Positions 22,147-34,404 are shown, counted from the stretch's first letter. The stretch is 64,000 bases of DNA from Haberlea rhodopensis (GCA_907163345.1 CAJQUN010000009.1:4030001-4094000), one strand, 5' to 3'. Numbers and translations: made by a program. Notes: generated by a model from the sequence alone, not told the origin.

Positions 22147-25100
22147 ATGGAGCTGAAGGAAGAGGACTGTGCACGCATGATGCTGCCTCGCAGGAATAAT
22201 AGGATGGGTATAGTTACCCTTGATATAAAAAATAAGTTAAATATGCAGGCTATGCAGGGTCAAGGGACAACATCAAACTCACGGGAGAAAGACGATAGCA
22301 CAGAGAGTGACAACCAGGTCAAGACGGAATCGGAAACCGCAAATATATTCAAGGACTATGACTTGTATCTGGCTGCCAAAAATGGCGACCTGAATGATTT
22401 CAGCAGCATATTCGATCGTATTTTAGCAACTGAGCTCATATCCTTGGGTGAAATATTCAGCAGAGTGAGCCCTATTGGGAATACCTTCCTTCATGTAGCA
22501 GCTGTACATGGAAACAACAGCATAGTAAAATATATAGCAGCCAAAGATCCATCCGTCGTACTCCGAAAGAATTTCAATGGAGACACCGTTTTACATCTTG
22601 TTGCAAAAGCGAGAGATGAATCAATGGTAAAAGACCTGGTGCTAGTTCCTCGGACAGGGACTGAAGATGAGGCAGATAAGAATAATTTATTGAGGATAAA
22701 GAATAAAAAAGGTAACACGGCTCTCCATGAAGCGTTAATTAATGGTCGAGAATCGATTGCTCAATATTTGATCGAAGAAGATCCTGAATTTTTGTATTGC
22801 TGCAACAAACAAGGAAAATACGGGATGTATTTGGCAGCTGAAGCTGGTTTTGCCGAATGTGTTTCTTCAATTCTTGAATATTCAACAGATCACGAGCGAA
22901 TAAATGAGCTGTTCAAGGAAAAGTCTCCCATTGAAGCAGCCATCATGAATAAAAAAGATGGTATTTCCAATTTTTTCTCTTTCATTTGTGAGTTAATACA
23001 ACATGGTTATTTTAAAGCATAAAACTATCGATTGTACCATCTTCATAAACTTGAATTCTTTAGAGATGTAGGTGTATATGGGTTGGGCTTATGGCCCAAA
23101 GCCTAATACATCCATTAGGTTGGGCTTATGGCCCAATGCCTTATAGACATACATATGGGCACACTGTCAAACCCTGGCCATCAACCCGAAAAGGCAGGTA
23201 TGACCTAGGGTTAGGGCTTGAGTCCTATAAATATGAGCCTCCCCTATTCTTGACACACCAAACTACACTCTCATTCTCATAAAACGACACGTCCCTCTTG
23301 GAGAATCACCAACGACTCCAAGGGCTTAAGGTGTGCAATTAGAGTAGATTACTCTAGTAGTAATCTACGAGTAGTAATCTACCAAGCCAACGAGAGGCTG
23401 TTCAACAGGATCGAGGCTAGTAGACGAGCGCAAAGACATCTGAGATTTTCTTCCGCTGCAGTCAGGTATATCGTATACCGACTATTTATTATATTATATT
23501 CCAACAAGAGATAATTTCTAACATCCAATGAATAGTTTTGGGTTATGCTTTTACTGCTTAATGCTTAATTTATAGTTGCTTGAAACACAGGTGTGTTAAA
23601 AGTCATATTGGATTCGAGCCCGCGTTTCATCAAATTACAAGATGGACAAGGAAGGACACCACTTCACTATGCTGCATCATCAGGTGATGTCGAGGTGGTT
23701 CGTGATTTGCTGAAAAGGCATCCTTCCGGTGCCACTCAAAGAGACAAAGGTGGCTCATTCCCCATTCATCTGGCTGCCGTTAAAGGTCATGTTGATACCA
23801 TCAGTGTTTTGCTTAATTTTTGCCCTGATCCAGTGGAGCTGCTCGACGAAAATTATCGAAATATTTTACACTTTGCTGCTATTAATGGAAAACTCAACAT
23901 AGTCAACTACGTTCTCCACAATCCTAAACTCGAGAAACTTATAAATATGAGCGATAAAGATGGAAATACACCCCTGCATTTGGCCACAAAGCACTGGCAT
24001 CCCGAAATTGTGAGTGCTTTGACATGGGACAAGAGAGTGGACATTAATTTGACCGATGACGAAGGAATGACAGCTCTAGATGTTGCTGAACGTTTCATGA
24101 TGGATAATCCTCCATTTTCCCAGGTATGCACGAAGATATTATCTGCTTCATTCCTTAAGCAAAGCATCAATTGGTCACGAGGGGAGATTTCATCCTAAAA
24201 AATGTGAGAGTGAAATTAATATTTTGACTTGACCTTACTTAAAGTGCTTTAGCATCATGCCTAAATGAATAAATAAAAAAAAATGTAATGCTATTGACCG
24301 AAAGACGAACTTTTTTAAATCGTACCTAGTCTCAAATGTCTTATTTGAGTCGCTATATTACATTGGCATAGCTCACGAACAGAGTGGATTATTACTGGTC
24401 ACATAAATCAAGTTGATCACATACCAATAATTGCTTCTACATCTTCTGCTGAACAAAAAAGTAAAGCTATTGACCACAATGCCATTTAGATTTTAAACTA
24501 TATGATAGTTCATGTCATGTCTTCGGCCCATACTCGTGCAAGTGTGATTGAACAATTGGCTCATGTAACAATGACTTCGTATCCGTTCTCGCTTTGCGAA
24601 AATGCTTAAATATTGATTGCTACACGAGTCAATTGCAATTCTTTATTAACCAATTCGAACATTTTTTTTCTTACTCATATGGGATAGGGGCATCACAATC
24701 ACCTGGTCTGGTCTGGCCCGACCCTCCAAATAGGTGGGTTGAGCCAACATTAGCATAGCAGTTTACCTTGCATAATACTTATCTCACATTGTTCCTTATA
24801 GTGACTATTTCTGATACCATTCCGTCACGCCCGGGCTCATACCCACGCAAGTTCGAGTGCTCAATGGAATGATAACTGCTGGTTCTTTAATTGATTTTTT
24901 GGCTAGCTACCAACAGTCTTACACGCGATATTGTTGTAACATCTTTCAGCTTTTGACATGGGCTGCTCTGAAAGCAGCAGGAACACCTCGAAGACAAAGC
25001 AAAAACAGCGGGGGTTCAGTGTATTCGTCGGAAAAATACCATGAAAGAGTTAACACACTATTGCTTGTATCAACTCTTGTTGCCACAATGACTTTCGCAG

Positions 25101-25561
25101 CCGGTTTCACTTTGCCTGGTGGGTATAGTACCTCTGATACAGGCCAAGGCATGGCACTAATGTTAAGGAAAAAAGCCTTTCACATGTTTATTTTCTGTGA
25201 TACTATAGCCATGTATAGCTCCGTAGTTGTCGCTGTATCTCTCATTTGGGCTCAATTAGGCGATCTTAGGTTAGCGCTTAGTGCTATCAATATAGCACAA
25301 CCTTTATTGGTGATTGCTCTTACTATGATGTCAATGGCTTTCACGGCCGGAATATTCCTAGTGGTTCGCAATCTTCACTGGCTGAGTACTGTTGTCTTAG
25401 TTTTGGGCTTGACGTTCCTTGCGGTTCTGTTGGTCCTCCTGATTCCATTATGCATGCCACTTACATCTACTAATAGGATATTACGCTACATGTCCTATTA
25501 TAGCTTCTCGCTTCTTGTTTTAGCAACCAGTACTAAGTCACGAGACAAGAAGGATGAATAG
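22147..25561 (+). CDS. Ankyrin repeat/PGG-domain protein, ACD6/ITN1-like, copy 2
   Basis: Proposed exons are 22147-22960, 23591-24123 and 24950-25561 (1959 nt, 652 residues). Exons 2 and 3 have the same lengths as in the first copy (533 and 612 nt), which supports the splice sites. Exon 1 is 54 nt shorter because the variable acidic N-terminus has indels. About nine ankyrin repeats are followed by the PGG signature (about residues 502-507) and four hydrophobic segments. The leader (CTTGAGTACCCCGATCGCATT and onward) is conserved with copy 1, so promoter-proximal DNA was duplicated too. Intron 1 holds a solo LTR. If the CAG|GTATGC donor of intron 2 is skipped, the frame stops at 24198 after a tail very like that of copy 1 (SASFLKQSIN). 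No inactivating change is seen. Confidence 0.86.
23067..23506 (+). mobile_element. 440-bp solo LTR in intron 1 of ankyrin copy 2
   Basis: It starts TGTAGGTGTATATGGG, ends ATTCCAACA, and is flanked by a perfect duplication AGAGA (23062-23066 and 23507-23511). The empty site is seen in copy 1 (TTAGAGATAATTTCT near 12782). It has a TATA-like CTATAAATATGAG at about 23225 in plus orientation, the same as the gene. It postdates the gene duplication. It also has TTGGGCTTATGGCCC repeated near 23085 and 23120. Confidence 0.9.
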
Positions 25562-25939
25562 ATAAATATGTTATGACATGGATTCCTCAAACTCTTGTGT
25601 TTCTATAATTGAGACTAAAATATTTATGTAATTGTTCCATCTTTGAGAAAGTGAAATTAGAATGGAATCTTATATTTATAGTGTGTGTGGGTATAATCGT
25701 ATAAACCAATTTTAACCCAGATCAACTTTAATTTAAACAGGAATATTAGAGATATGAGATCCATCCAACCAACAAGTCAAGTGAATTTTATTGTTGTATA
25801 ACTATAATGTATTTTACATATCTTTTGTTTTAAAATTAATTATTTTCATTAAACCTCTTGTAATTTTCGTCGCAATAAGTAGTACGATAGAATGTTCCAT
25901 ACTTTCAGGTTCTAGTTTTATTTCTAATTCTAAGTTTAG

Positions 25940-26177
25940 TGTAGAAACAGATTCTGACTCCATCAAGGATATCACAGATCTTGAGCAAACCAAATCCTAA
26001 TCATAATGTTATCTTGTATTTAACTTATATTTAAATTAGTAGGTTATCTTATCATGTATTTGAATGTATTTTATCTGTAGGAGTTAGGATAGACTGAGTA
26101 TCTATTTAACTCTCTCTGTGTACCACCATTCATCAATGAGAATTACACAGAAAAGTGAAGCTCTTCTATTTATTATA
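25940..26177 (+). repeat. 5' LTR of the Copia element
   Basis: It starts TGTAGAAACAGATTC and ends TTATTATA, immediately followed by the primer-binding site TGGTATCAGAGCC (26178-26190), complementary to initiator tRNA-Met. Confidence 0.93.
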
Positions 26178-26211
26178 TGGTATCAGAGCCACCAAAGACT
26201 CACGTCTAATT

Positions 26212-27096
26212 ATGTCAACCACAGTCTCCTCTCAAACTTCAGAAAATATCTCACCTGCGCCTCCCTCTATCACTACCCTTTCCTCCATTGTTTCTATCAA
26301 ACTCAATGCCGATAACTTTCTCCTTTGGAAGGCTCAACTTGTGCCCTACTTCAAAGGCCAAGATCTTTTTGGATATCTTGACGGTACCATTTTACCACCA
26401 CCTCCATATATTACGTCCCAAAATTCTGCAACAGATGACATATCCCATTCCCCGAACCCTGCCTTTGCCCTCTGGACCCGTCAAGACAATCTAATTTTAA
26501 GCACACTTATGTCTTCAATGACTGAAAGTGTCCTAGGACAGGTGGTTTCTTATACCACGTCCCATGCAGTGTGGTCTGCTATTGAGAACAATTTCGCCTC
26601 TAAATCTCGAGCCCACATGATGCATATCCGGACTCAACTTGCCAACGCAAGGAAGGGGCATCAATCTGCTAACGATTATTTCATGTCAATTAAGAAACTT
26701 GCTGATGAATTAGCTATGGCTGGACATCGGTTGTCCCATGATGACACCATTTCATATATCCTTGCTGGCCTTGGTCACGATTATGACAGTCTGGTCTCTT
26801 CCATTTACGCACGTCCAGACTGTATTACTTTGGAAGAGGTATATTCACTTCTTATAGCTACTGAATCACGCTTATCTAGGCATCACTCTTCCATTACCGC
26901 ACCTCTACCCGAGGCCAACAATGCTCGACGTTTTACACATACTACACACAGGGGTCGTGGTGGTTACCGTGGACGGGGGCGCAACAATAATTCTCGCAGT
27001 TTTTCCTCCTCATCTCAACATCCTGATACACAACGTTCCTCTGATATTGTGTGTCAGGTTTGTGAAAAACCACACTCCCAATTCTTGGGATCGTGA
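26212..27096 (+). pseudogene. Copia gag with truncated zinc knuckle
   Basis: It starts with the ATG at 26212, 21 nt after the primer-binding site. The N-terminal part has LNADNFLLWKAQL, typical of plant Copia gag. A middle UBN2-type domain follows, then a basic RGRGGYRGRGR stretch, then CQVCEKPH, the start of a CCHC knuckle that is never completed. A frameshift and an apparent deletion lie at this point: the frame stops at 27096 while the adjacent frame enters protease. Gag would package RNA. Confidence 0.85.
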
Positions 27097-28549
27097 TTGG
27101 ACTGTTGACACGGGAGCAACTCATCATATCACTAATGATATGTCTCAACTAAATATCAAACGTGAGGATTATGATGGCACGGATCAACTCCAAGTTGGTA
27201 ATGGTCAAGGTTTGCACATCTCTACCATAGGCTCCTCACAAATTTCCACCCCTTCCCTATCTTTTGTTCTAAATAAAATCCCTCTTGTTCCTCAGATTCA
27301 AAGGAACCTCCTGTCTGTTCAACGTTTTTGCACTGATAATAATGTATACTTTGAATTTCATGCCTCTTACTTTCTTGTGAAGGCATACTCGGGGATCGTC
27401 CTCCACCGCGGCAATCTCAATAATGGTCTATATCATTTTTCATCTTCCACTACATCTCCTCAGACTCACTCCAGTATCCGCGTTCCTTTTCAAGACTGGC
27501 ACCGGCGCCTTGGTCATGCCGCTGCTCCGGTCGTTAGCCGCATTCTTTCGCATAGTTCATTTCCAGTTATTAATAAAATACAGTCATCTATTTGTTCTGA
27601 TTGTCAATGTGCTAAGAGTCATGCTTTACCTTTCCGTTCATCATCTCATGTATCAACTTCACCTCTGGATTTAATTTTTACTGATGTTTGGGGACCAGCT
27701 TCTGTAGCTTCCACTACAGGTGCTCGCTATTATGTCAGTTTTCTAGATGATCATTCAAAATTTCTGTGGTTATTTCCTATAAATTTTAAGTCTGATGTTG
27801 AAAATGTGTTCTTCCAATTTCAATGTTATGTGGAAAATCATTTTGAACGAAAAATTAAAGCTATTCAATCGGATTGGGGTGGGGAGTATCGTCGTTTACA
27901 CCAATATTTCAAAAACAATGGGATTGATCACCGTATATCTTGTCCACACACCCATCAGCAAATGGATTCTGTCGAACGCCGTCATCGACATATTGTTGAG
28001 GTTGGTCTCAGTATGTTATCCCACTCCAATCTTCCCTTACCTTTTTGGGAAGATGCCTTCATCACAGCAACCTACATCATCAATCGCCTACCTACACCTG
28101 TTCTTAATAATATCAGTCCCTTTGAGGTCATTTATAAACGAAAACCAGATTATTTGTTCCTCCGTGTATTCGGATGTGCTTGCTGGCCTCATCTACGTCC
28201 CTTTAACAAACATAAATTGGACTATCGTAGCAAATCTTGTGTTTTTTTGGGCTACAGTATCGGTCACCGTGGTTACAAATGTCTCGACCTTTCCACTGGC
28301 AATATCTATGTCTCCCGTCATGTGGTGTTTGATGAATCTCTCTTCCCTTATATCAAAGACTCCCAACCTTCCTCTGAGAGCTCCTCCACTTCTACCATTC
28401 CTCTCCCACTAAGCATTCGACTACATAGCTCTCCTACCATCCAACCCGTGCAACCCTCTTCCATGCCAACTCATGATCCTTGTATCGCTCCACAAAGTCC
28501 AAGCCACGTTGCCACCTACGGAACATGGATCTTCTCCATCCTTGGGTGA
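27060..28549 (+). pseudogene. Copia protease-integrase segment
   Basis: The frame enters at about 27060. The aspartic protease motif DTGATHH is present. The gag_pre-integrase and HHCC zinc region contains HRRLGHA and CSDCQCAK. The integrase core shows DVWGP, SDWGGEY and a Glu in SVERRH, so the DDE triad residues are kept, although the usual Asn-Gly before it reads Met-Asp. YKRKPDYLFLRVFGC is the conserved C-terminal Copia integrase block. The frame ends at 28549 in the variable linker before reverse transcriptase, where a second frameshift occurs. Confidence 0.88.
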
Positions 28550-30299
28550 GGAGCACTGTCCTGCACCTTCTTCTACACATGGTATGGCCACTCGGTCTAT
28601 GAACAAGGTCTTCAAACCCAAGACACCGTCTGATGGTTTTATCCGATACCCTCTCCCAAAGGCCCTGATCACCTCCATTACTGCCATGCACACCGAACCG
28701 TCTTGTTTCACCGAGGCATTGAAATACCCTCAATGGCGGACTGCCATGAATTTGGAGTTTGATGCCCTGTTACATAATGGCACTTGGTCTCTTGTTCCAC
28801 CGCCTTTACATGCAAATGTGGTTGGTTGCCGATGGATATATAAGATTAAACGTAAAGCTGATGGCTCCATCGAGCGCTACAAAGTGCGTTTAGTTGCCAA
28901 AGGATTTCACCAACAAGAGGGGTTGGATTACAGTGAAACTTTCAGTCCAGTTGTTCGTCATGCTACCATTCGCCTAGTTCTCTCCTTGGCAGTTCAAAAT
29001 AAATGGGAAGTTCGTCAACTTGACATTCAAAACGCATTTTTACATAGTGTTTTGGAAGAGGTTGTGTTTATGTCACAACCACCCGGATTTGTTCATCCTC
29101 AATATCCAACACACCTATGCAAACTTCACAAATTATTATACGGCCTGCGACAAGCTCCTAGGGCGTGGTTCTCTCGCCTCACTGATTTTCTACGAAGCCT
29201 TGGGTTTCAAGCTACCAAATCTGATACATCAATGTTCCTTAGGCGAACTATCACATCTATCACTCTTATACTCATTTATGTTGATGATATATTGATTACA
29301 AGATCTAGCATGCCACTTATTTCGCACGTCATCCAACAATTAAATCCTGCTTTTCCAGTGAAGGATCTAGGCTCCTTAAGCTTCTTTCTTGGGGTGGAAG
29401 CTATTCGAACATCTACTGGCCTCTACCTCACTCAAAGGAAATACATTGATGAGCTACTCAAAAAGACGAATATGTCTGAAGCCAAACCGTGCTCTAGTCC
29501 TATGGCTACCTCCTGCACTCTTACGGCACATGAAGGGGTCTCGTGCTCAGACCCTCACCTATATCGCCAAACTGTCGGTAGCCTGCAGTACCTCTCCTTT
29601 ACTCGTCCTGATCTCACCTTTGCCATACATAAGGTGAGCAAATTCATGCATCAACCACTGGAATCACATTGGCAGGCGGTCAAACGTATTCTTCGATATC
29701 TCAAGCACACTATCTCCATGGGACTTCTCTTCTCAAATGCCCCGGAACCATCCATTCAAGCCTTCTCTGATTCTGATTTGGGTGGTGACCGAGATGATCG
29801 CCGCTCCGTCAATGCGTACTGCATCTTTCTTGGGCCTAATCTTATCTCGTGGTGTTGTAAACAACAAGCCACTGTTGCCCGCAGTAGCACGGAGGCAGAA
29901 TATAAGGGACTCGCTAACACGGCCGCGGAACTACAATGGCTTCGTTCGCTTCTCTCTGAGATTGGGATTTCTTTCAATAAGCCTCCTGTTCTTTGGTGTG
30001 ATAATATTGGTGCAACGTACTTAACATCAAACCCGGCCTTCCATGCACGCACCAAACATATTGAAATTGATTTTCATTTCGTGCGTGATCAAGTTACCCG
30101 CAAGGAACTAGTTGTCAAATTCATTTCAAGTAAAGATCAGTTGGCCGATTCACTAACAAAGGCTCTTTCTCCAGCTCGGTTCAAGTTCCTACTACACAAT
30201 CTAAATGTTCGTTCCCTACCATTACGATTGCGGGGGCATGTAGAAACAGATTCTGACGCCATCAAGGATATCACAGATCTTGAGCAAACCAAATCCTAA
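28473..30299 (+). pseudogene. Copia reverse transcriptase-RNase H segment
   Basis: This frame picks up after the linker frameshift. Reverse transcriptase blocks are intact: WIYKIKRKADGS, QLDIQNAFLH, LYGLRQAPRAW and the catalytic YVDDILIT. RNase H follows with AFSDSDLGG (usually Trp where this has Leu), SSTEAEYKGLA and the CDN motif. The stop lies in the 3' LTR. A G-rich tract (about 30230-30236) just before the 3' LTR fits a polypurine tract. The enzyme module looks active in itself but lacks an in-frame upstream pol. Confidence 0.9.
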
Positions 30300-30476
30300 T
30301 CATAATGTTATCTTGTATTTAACTTATATTTAAATTAGTAGGTTATCTTATCATGTATTTGAATGTATCTTATCTGTATGAGTTAGGATAGACTGAGTAT
30401 CTATTTAACTCTCTCTGTGTACCACCATTCATCAATGAGAATTACACAGAAAAGTGAAGCTCTTCTATTTATTATA
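30239..30476 (+). repeat. 3' LTR of the Copia element
   Basis: Same length as the 5' LTR; the visible differences are GACGCC/GACTCC, TATCTTA/TATTTTA and TGTATGA/TGTAGGA. Confidence 0.93.
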
Positions 30477-30481
30477 TTTAG

Positions 30482-31836
30482 GTTTTCAGAGCATCAATAG
30501 ATACGTCAATTAATATAATTTAAATTTCTTAGTTAATATAACTTAAATTAAACCACTATTTCTAATAAACATTCAATATTCATATTTTTTTATTACATAA
30601 CTATTGAAAATTAAATTTTATGAGTTTGATTGATTTTAAAGTAACTTTTTACTTCTGCCAAAACAATTTATTATCGTTTCATTTTATTCTAACTAAAAAT
30701 GCAGTATATTTAAATATTATAAATATAAGCTTATCATTGAAAGAGTTAAATAAGGCAACAGATTTTAATATGACATATCACATGTATTTTAGAATACCAA
30801 TTGATCCTTCAACGTGATTAAGAGTTGGCAAGCACATGAATCATATTTGCTCCAACATTAATGAATATCAATAATACAATTAATTATACTTTTTTTTATT
30901 GGACCGAATAACGCACTTTACATTCTACACATTAACCTTTTCTATACAAATCAAAGGAGGTCATTAAAATAATACTTGAGACATAAATATGTATTATATA
31001 TAAAAGATAATCTTAACTTGATTGATATAATCAAAATTCTTTGAAATAACAATTCTCAACTCTACATTATTAATTCTTTAAGGCTACACTATGTTACTGT
31101 GATAAGATAACTGATTGATAGATAATTTAGTGGATAATGAGATGATATGTAAACTAATGAATTAAATATATTGTGTTTGGTGCATATGATTAGTAAGATG
31201 TGGTAATCTATAATGTGTTTGATATACTTGATAATATATGGTATTGTTTTATATTTTTCATAAAATACCAAAAATATCCTTGATAGCCAAAAGCAAAAGA
31301 AGAGATGTCAACACCATTCTCCACGTATTAAAACAACCAGAAAAATGCAATCAACCACAATCCACAAATTTTAGTTCCAACAAGCATTGATTGACCGCGG
31401 CTACAAGTCTACTTCATGCTCACACCACAAAAAATGAGAGAATTAAAAACAGGAAAATATTCGTTTCTGGTAGTTTCGACGGATTAACATAAACTTAAAC
31501 ATAGCAGTGAACGATGATTAACCTCGCTTCAACAAAATGACCATAATGGTCATGACTGTCAGTCCCAGTTAGGATGATTCCATTATATTTCAGCACTTAA
31601 TCTTGGTGTACTAATCTTGGAGTCCCAACACCATTTGCAAGAACCTTAGCCTCTTTCCTCCGAAGAAACTTTGGAAGAACTCAAACAAGTTGTTCATCGT
31701 ATCAACCAATGTAATCTAAATTTTCAGTATATTAGATTTGAAGCTGTAGTTATTACTTTGTTCAATCCGATTTCAATGTAATCTAATTTGTAAGAAGTAC
31801 ATTATTAAATACAAGTACACAAGGAATATATATATT
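30482..31836. other. AT-rich intergenic
   Basis: No gene recognised. The last 50 bp (from about 31789) are shared with 56267-56300 and mark the left side of a repeated segment interrupted by the Helitron-like insert. Confidence 0.5.
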
Positions 31837-33077
31837 CTAGTTAATTTGGTACCGCGCAAGGCGCGGTGCCAGTGAGCTTGTAACATGTTATATATATCCA
31901 ACAAAGCGTCCGACACAAGTTCAACAGACAGTTATAGAGAATAAAAGATGGTTCATACGCATTGAACATACATAATCGTACGTATATAAAATCAAATAGG
32001 TTGGAGTAAACAGAAGTTTTCCCCAACAGTACACCATAGCAAGAGTTGCATATGATATCTTTGTAGGGCCCAATAGACTCTCTAAACAAAAGCCATCTAC
32101 GAAAGTGCAGTAGTAGATGACATCAATCACAATAAAAGTAAATCTCAACGAGCTCCAAAAAACCAATCAAAAGTTGTTCGCAAGAATTTTCAAAATGACG
32201 ATGGCTCATCTCATAATGCAGATATGTGTTCGGTATCTCATAGCAGTAGCGAGCATCGCATAAGAGGAATTATAGTTTATATTTATTGTTGTAGTTGCAT
32301 TGACGTCCCAAATTATTATCAAACAAGTAATATATAATTATCATAATTTAATTTTTCTAATTTTTTTGATATACTCTCCTTATATCCTTATACATGAAGG
32401 GAAATTTTGATGTCAAACATCATAACAAAGGTAATCGAGAACAATCACATATTAGCAACGGGTCGCAGGTAAGCCAAAACTCAAAATGTATACAAACAAG
32501 CAAAACTGACGACCTATAATCTACCAAAAATTCATCATGCCGGATATTTTATAAAAAAATATTATTAAAGTTTGTCACAACGAAAACTTATTTTTAACTC
32601 TCTTTTTTAAAATAAGCATATAAAAAAAATTATTATTAAAGTTTGCCACGAAAAAAATTTATTTTGAACTATCTGTTTTTTTAATTCATACTTGACAAAA
32701 TCAACAAGTTTTTTTTCTAAAAAAAAAAAGATAACATTTTAAATTTTAAAAATTGAGATAAGATGGATGCACTGTTGGGTCAAGGGTTTTAATATAATCT
32801 CCGTATACATTAAGGGAATATTTGATGCCAAACATCAGAACAAAGGTAATACCACATATTAGCAATGGGTCGTAGGTAAGCAAAAAATCAAAATGTACAT
32901 AAACAAGCAAAATCGACATGTAATCTACCAAAAATTTATCATATCGAATATTTTACAAAAAATACAAAAATTAAACAAAAAGAAAACAAAAACTTTTTTT
33001 GAAAAATAAAAAAAGCCGCGTGAGGTTACTGTTCCAATGAACAGTAACCTCACGCGGCTTATATATATGGTATAATA
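31837..33077 (-). mobile_element. Probable non-autonomous Helitron
   Basis: Flanks at 31789-31836 and 33078-33290 are joined without this insert at 56267-56490, so 1.24 kb was inserted. On the minus strand it ends with a GC-rich hairpin (complement of about 31851-31873, GGCACCGCGC pairing with GCGCGGTACC) followed seven bases later by CTAG. That is the Helitron 3' layout of hairpin plus CTRR. The other end has an AT-rich start, then a perfect 21-bp inverted repeat. No terminal inverted repeats and no target duplication are seen, as expected. Internal direct repeats are present (32408-32560 against 32821-32950). The exact first bases (canonical TC) and AT target are not clean. No Rep/helicase is encoded. 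Confidence 0.65.
33013..33060. repeat. Perfect 21-bp inverted repeat, 6-base loop
   Basis: The left arm AAGCCGCGTGAGGTTACTGTT and right arm (33040-33060) are exactly complementary around CCAATG. The stem is far more GC-rich than its surroundings. It sits about 15 bp inside the 5' end of the probable Helitron. Confidence 0.95.
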
Positions 33078-33409
33078 TATTATTTGGTCAAGTTTTTCAG
33101 ACTTTTAATGTTTGATTTCCACTAAAAAAACCATAGTGTTTGTGTTTACTTAGAAAAAAATCCCAAAACAAGATATTATAAATCAATACCTTGTAGTCAA
33201 AATAACAATCCCTCAATTTAGGCTCGATTAGTGGTTCCATATTGCATATAATTGACTGTATGTGTGTGAAATAAAAAATATTGGTTCAGTACTTCAATCT
33301 AGTAATGTTTTTTTTTCTCTACACACAAGCAATATTTTGTAAGAAATAATATTTTAATATTAATTTTTAGAAATTTTATTTTTAGTTCAAACGTCTAAAT
33401 CGGCTCCAT

Positions 33410-33710
33410 CCCGCACACAAGTTGGACTAGTGCTCGCTCCGTTCATCAATCTCGTGATGCATCGTGAAGATGTTTTCTGGAGACTTTATGGTGCGACTTC
33501 AATGGTATGTGTAAAAAAAATGAGGAAGTGTTGTTCCTGGGATTTTTATTGATGGTGGGGTTGAAGCAGAGATTGGTATTGTGATTGTGGGGCATCAAAT
33601 GGAGAACAATCTGCTTCTGTTCGATATGGAAAATATGAGGCTGGGATTCAGCGCCACTCTTTTGCTTCAGCGAACTTCAAGTGCCAACTACAATTTTGTA
33701 TGTTGTCTTC
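33410..33710 (+). pseudogene. TAXi-type aspartyl protease 3' relic, copy A
   Basis: Only the C-terminal part of a basic 7S globulin/xylanase-inhibitor-like aspartyl protease remains: FINLVMHREDVFW, a GGVEAEIG-type block, a VGHQMENNLLLFD block and RLGFSATLL. Frame breaks are visible, including a two-base gain in the GGGATTTTTATTGATGG stretch (about 33539-33555). Copies B, C and D are at 36790, 43186 and 58367. Confidence 0.68.
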
Positions 33711-34079
33711 TTGTTTTCTCCGCTGCTTCTATTTCTAATAAGTCTTGTTTATTATAAGATCACGCTTGAAAAATCTCACGTTAAATCCATGTTTTGAGTA
33801 TGGACGGAACCATCCTATGGCTAGGTGGGCTCTAGCCCCATACAAATTATAAAAAAAAATCAGTGTTAATTTTCTGAAATTTAGTTTTTTTAGTTCAAAC
33901 CTTTAATCATGACAGTTCTTCAACCTATCTAACCAACAGCTTCAGGTAGTTTTGAATCCTGACTCCATACAGACTTTTGACGTCTTACACATAATCTCCT
34001 GCAGAATATTATAGAGCTCTTATCATTACAAGAAGATCTTTAATCACCAGTACATATAGAAAAGTAGAGCCCGTATTTT

Positions 34080-34215
34080 TTTTTTTGGAATTTTTTTTTT
34101 TGGATCATGAGGAGAAGAATTTGTGTTAATTAAAACTAGAACATGAGTCGTCCCAAAAATGTGAAACTGCGACAGTCCACCAGGGAAGCCTGGTCAATAG
34201 AGCCGGTATTATATT
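34080..34215 (-). mobile_element. SINE-like relic beside aspartyl-protease copy A
   Basis: On the minus strand a box B-like GTTCTAGTTTTA is followed by a tail CATGATCC plus poly-A, seen as poly-T at 34079-34110 on the plus strand. Counterparts are near 43680-43795 and 59065-59175, so it was inserted before these segments multiplied. Box A is weak. Confidence 0.4.
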
Positions 34216-34404
34216 AGACTCGAAATGAATCCAAATATTTTGCAATATATTATATACAAATTTCACCTATGCACTATTATTGTCTTCTTTATTCGATTAT
34301 ACTTTCTTATATATAAAAATTAGTTACAGATTTTTTTTAGAAATAAAATATATTGTACATAATATATTTATTTGCATGTATAATATTTCATTTATATGTA
34401 TGTG

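Larger units (their letters stand above)
25940..30476 (+). mobile_element. Full-length Copia retrotransposon with frame breaks
   Basis: Two 238-bp LTRs (25940-26177 and 30239-30476) differ at only three positions that I can see, so the insertion is recent. A perfect TTTAG duplication flanks it (25935-25939 and 30477-30481). The order gag, protease, integrase, reverse transcriptase, RNase H defines Ty1/Copia. The LTRs end TTATTATA, so the terminus is TG...TA instead of the usual CA. Coding breaks at about 27060-27100 and 28473-28549 make this copy non-autonomous. It sits 378 bp after the stop codon of ankyrin copy 2. Confidence 0.95.
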
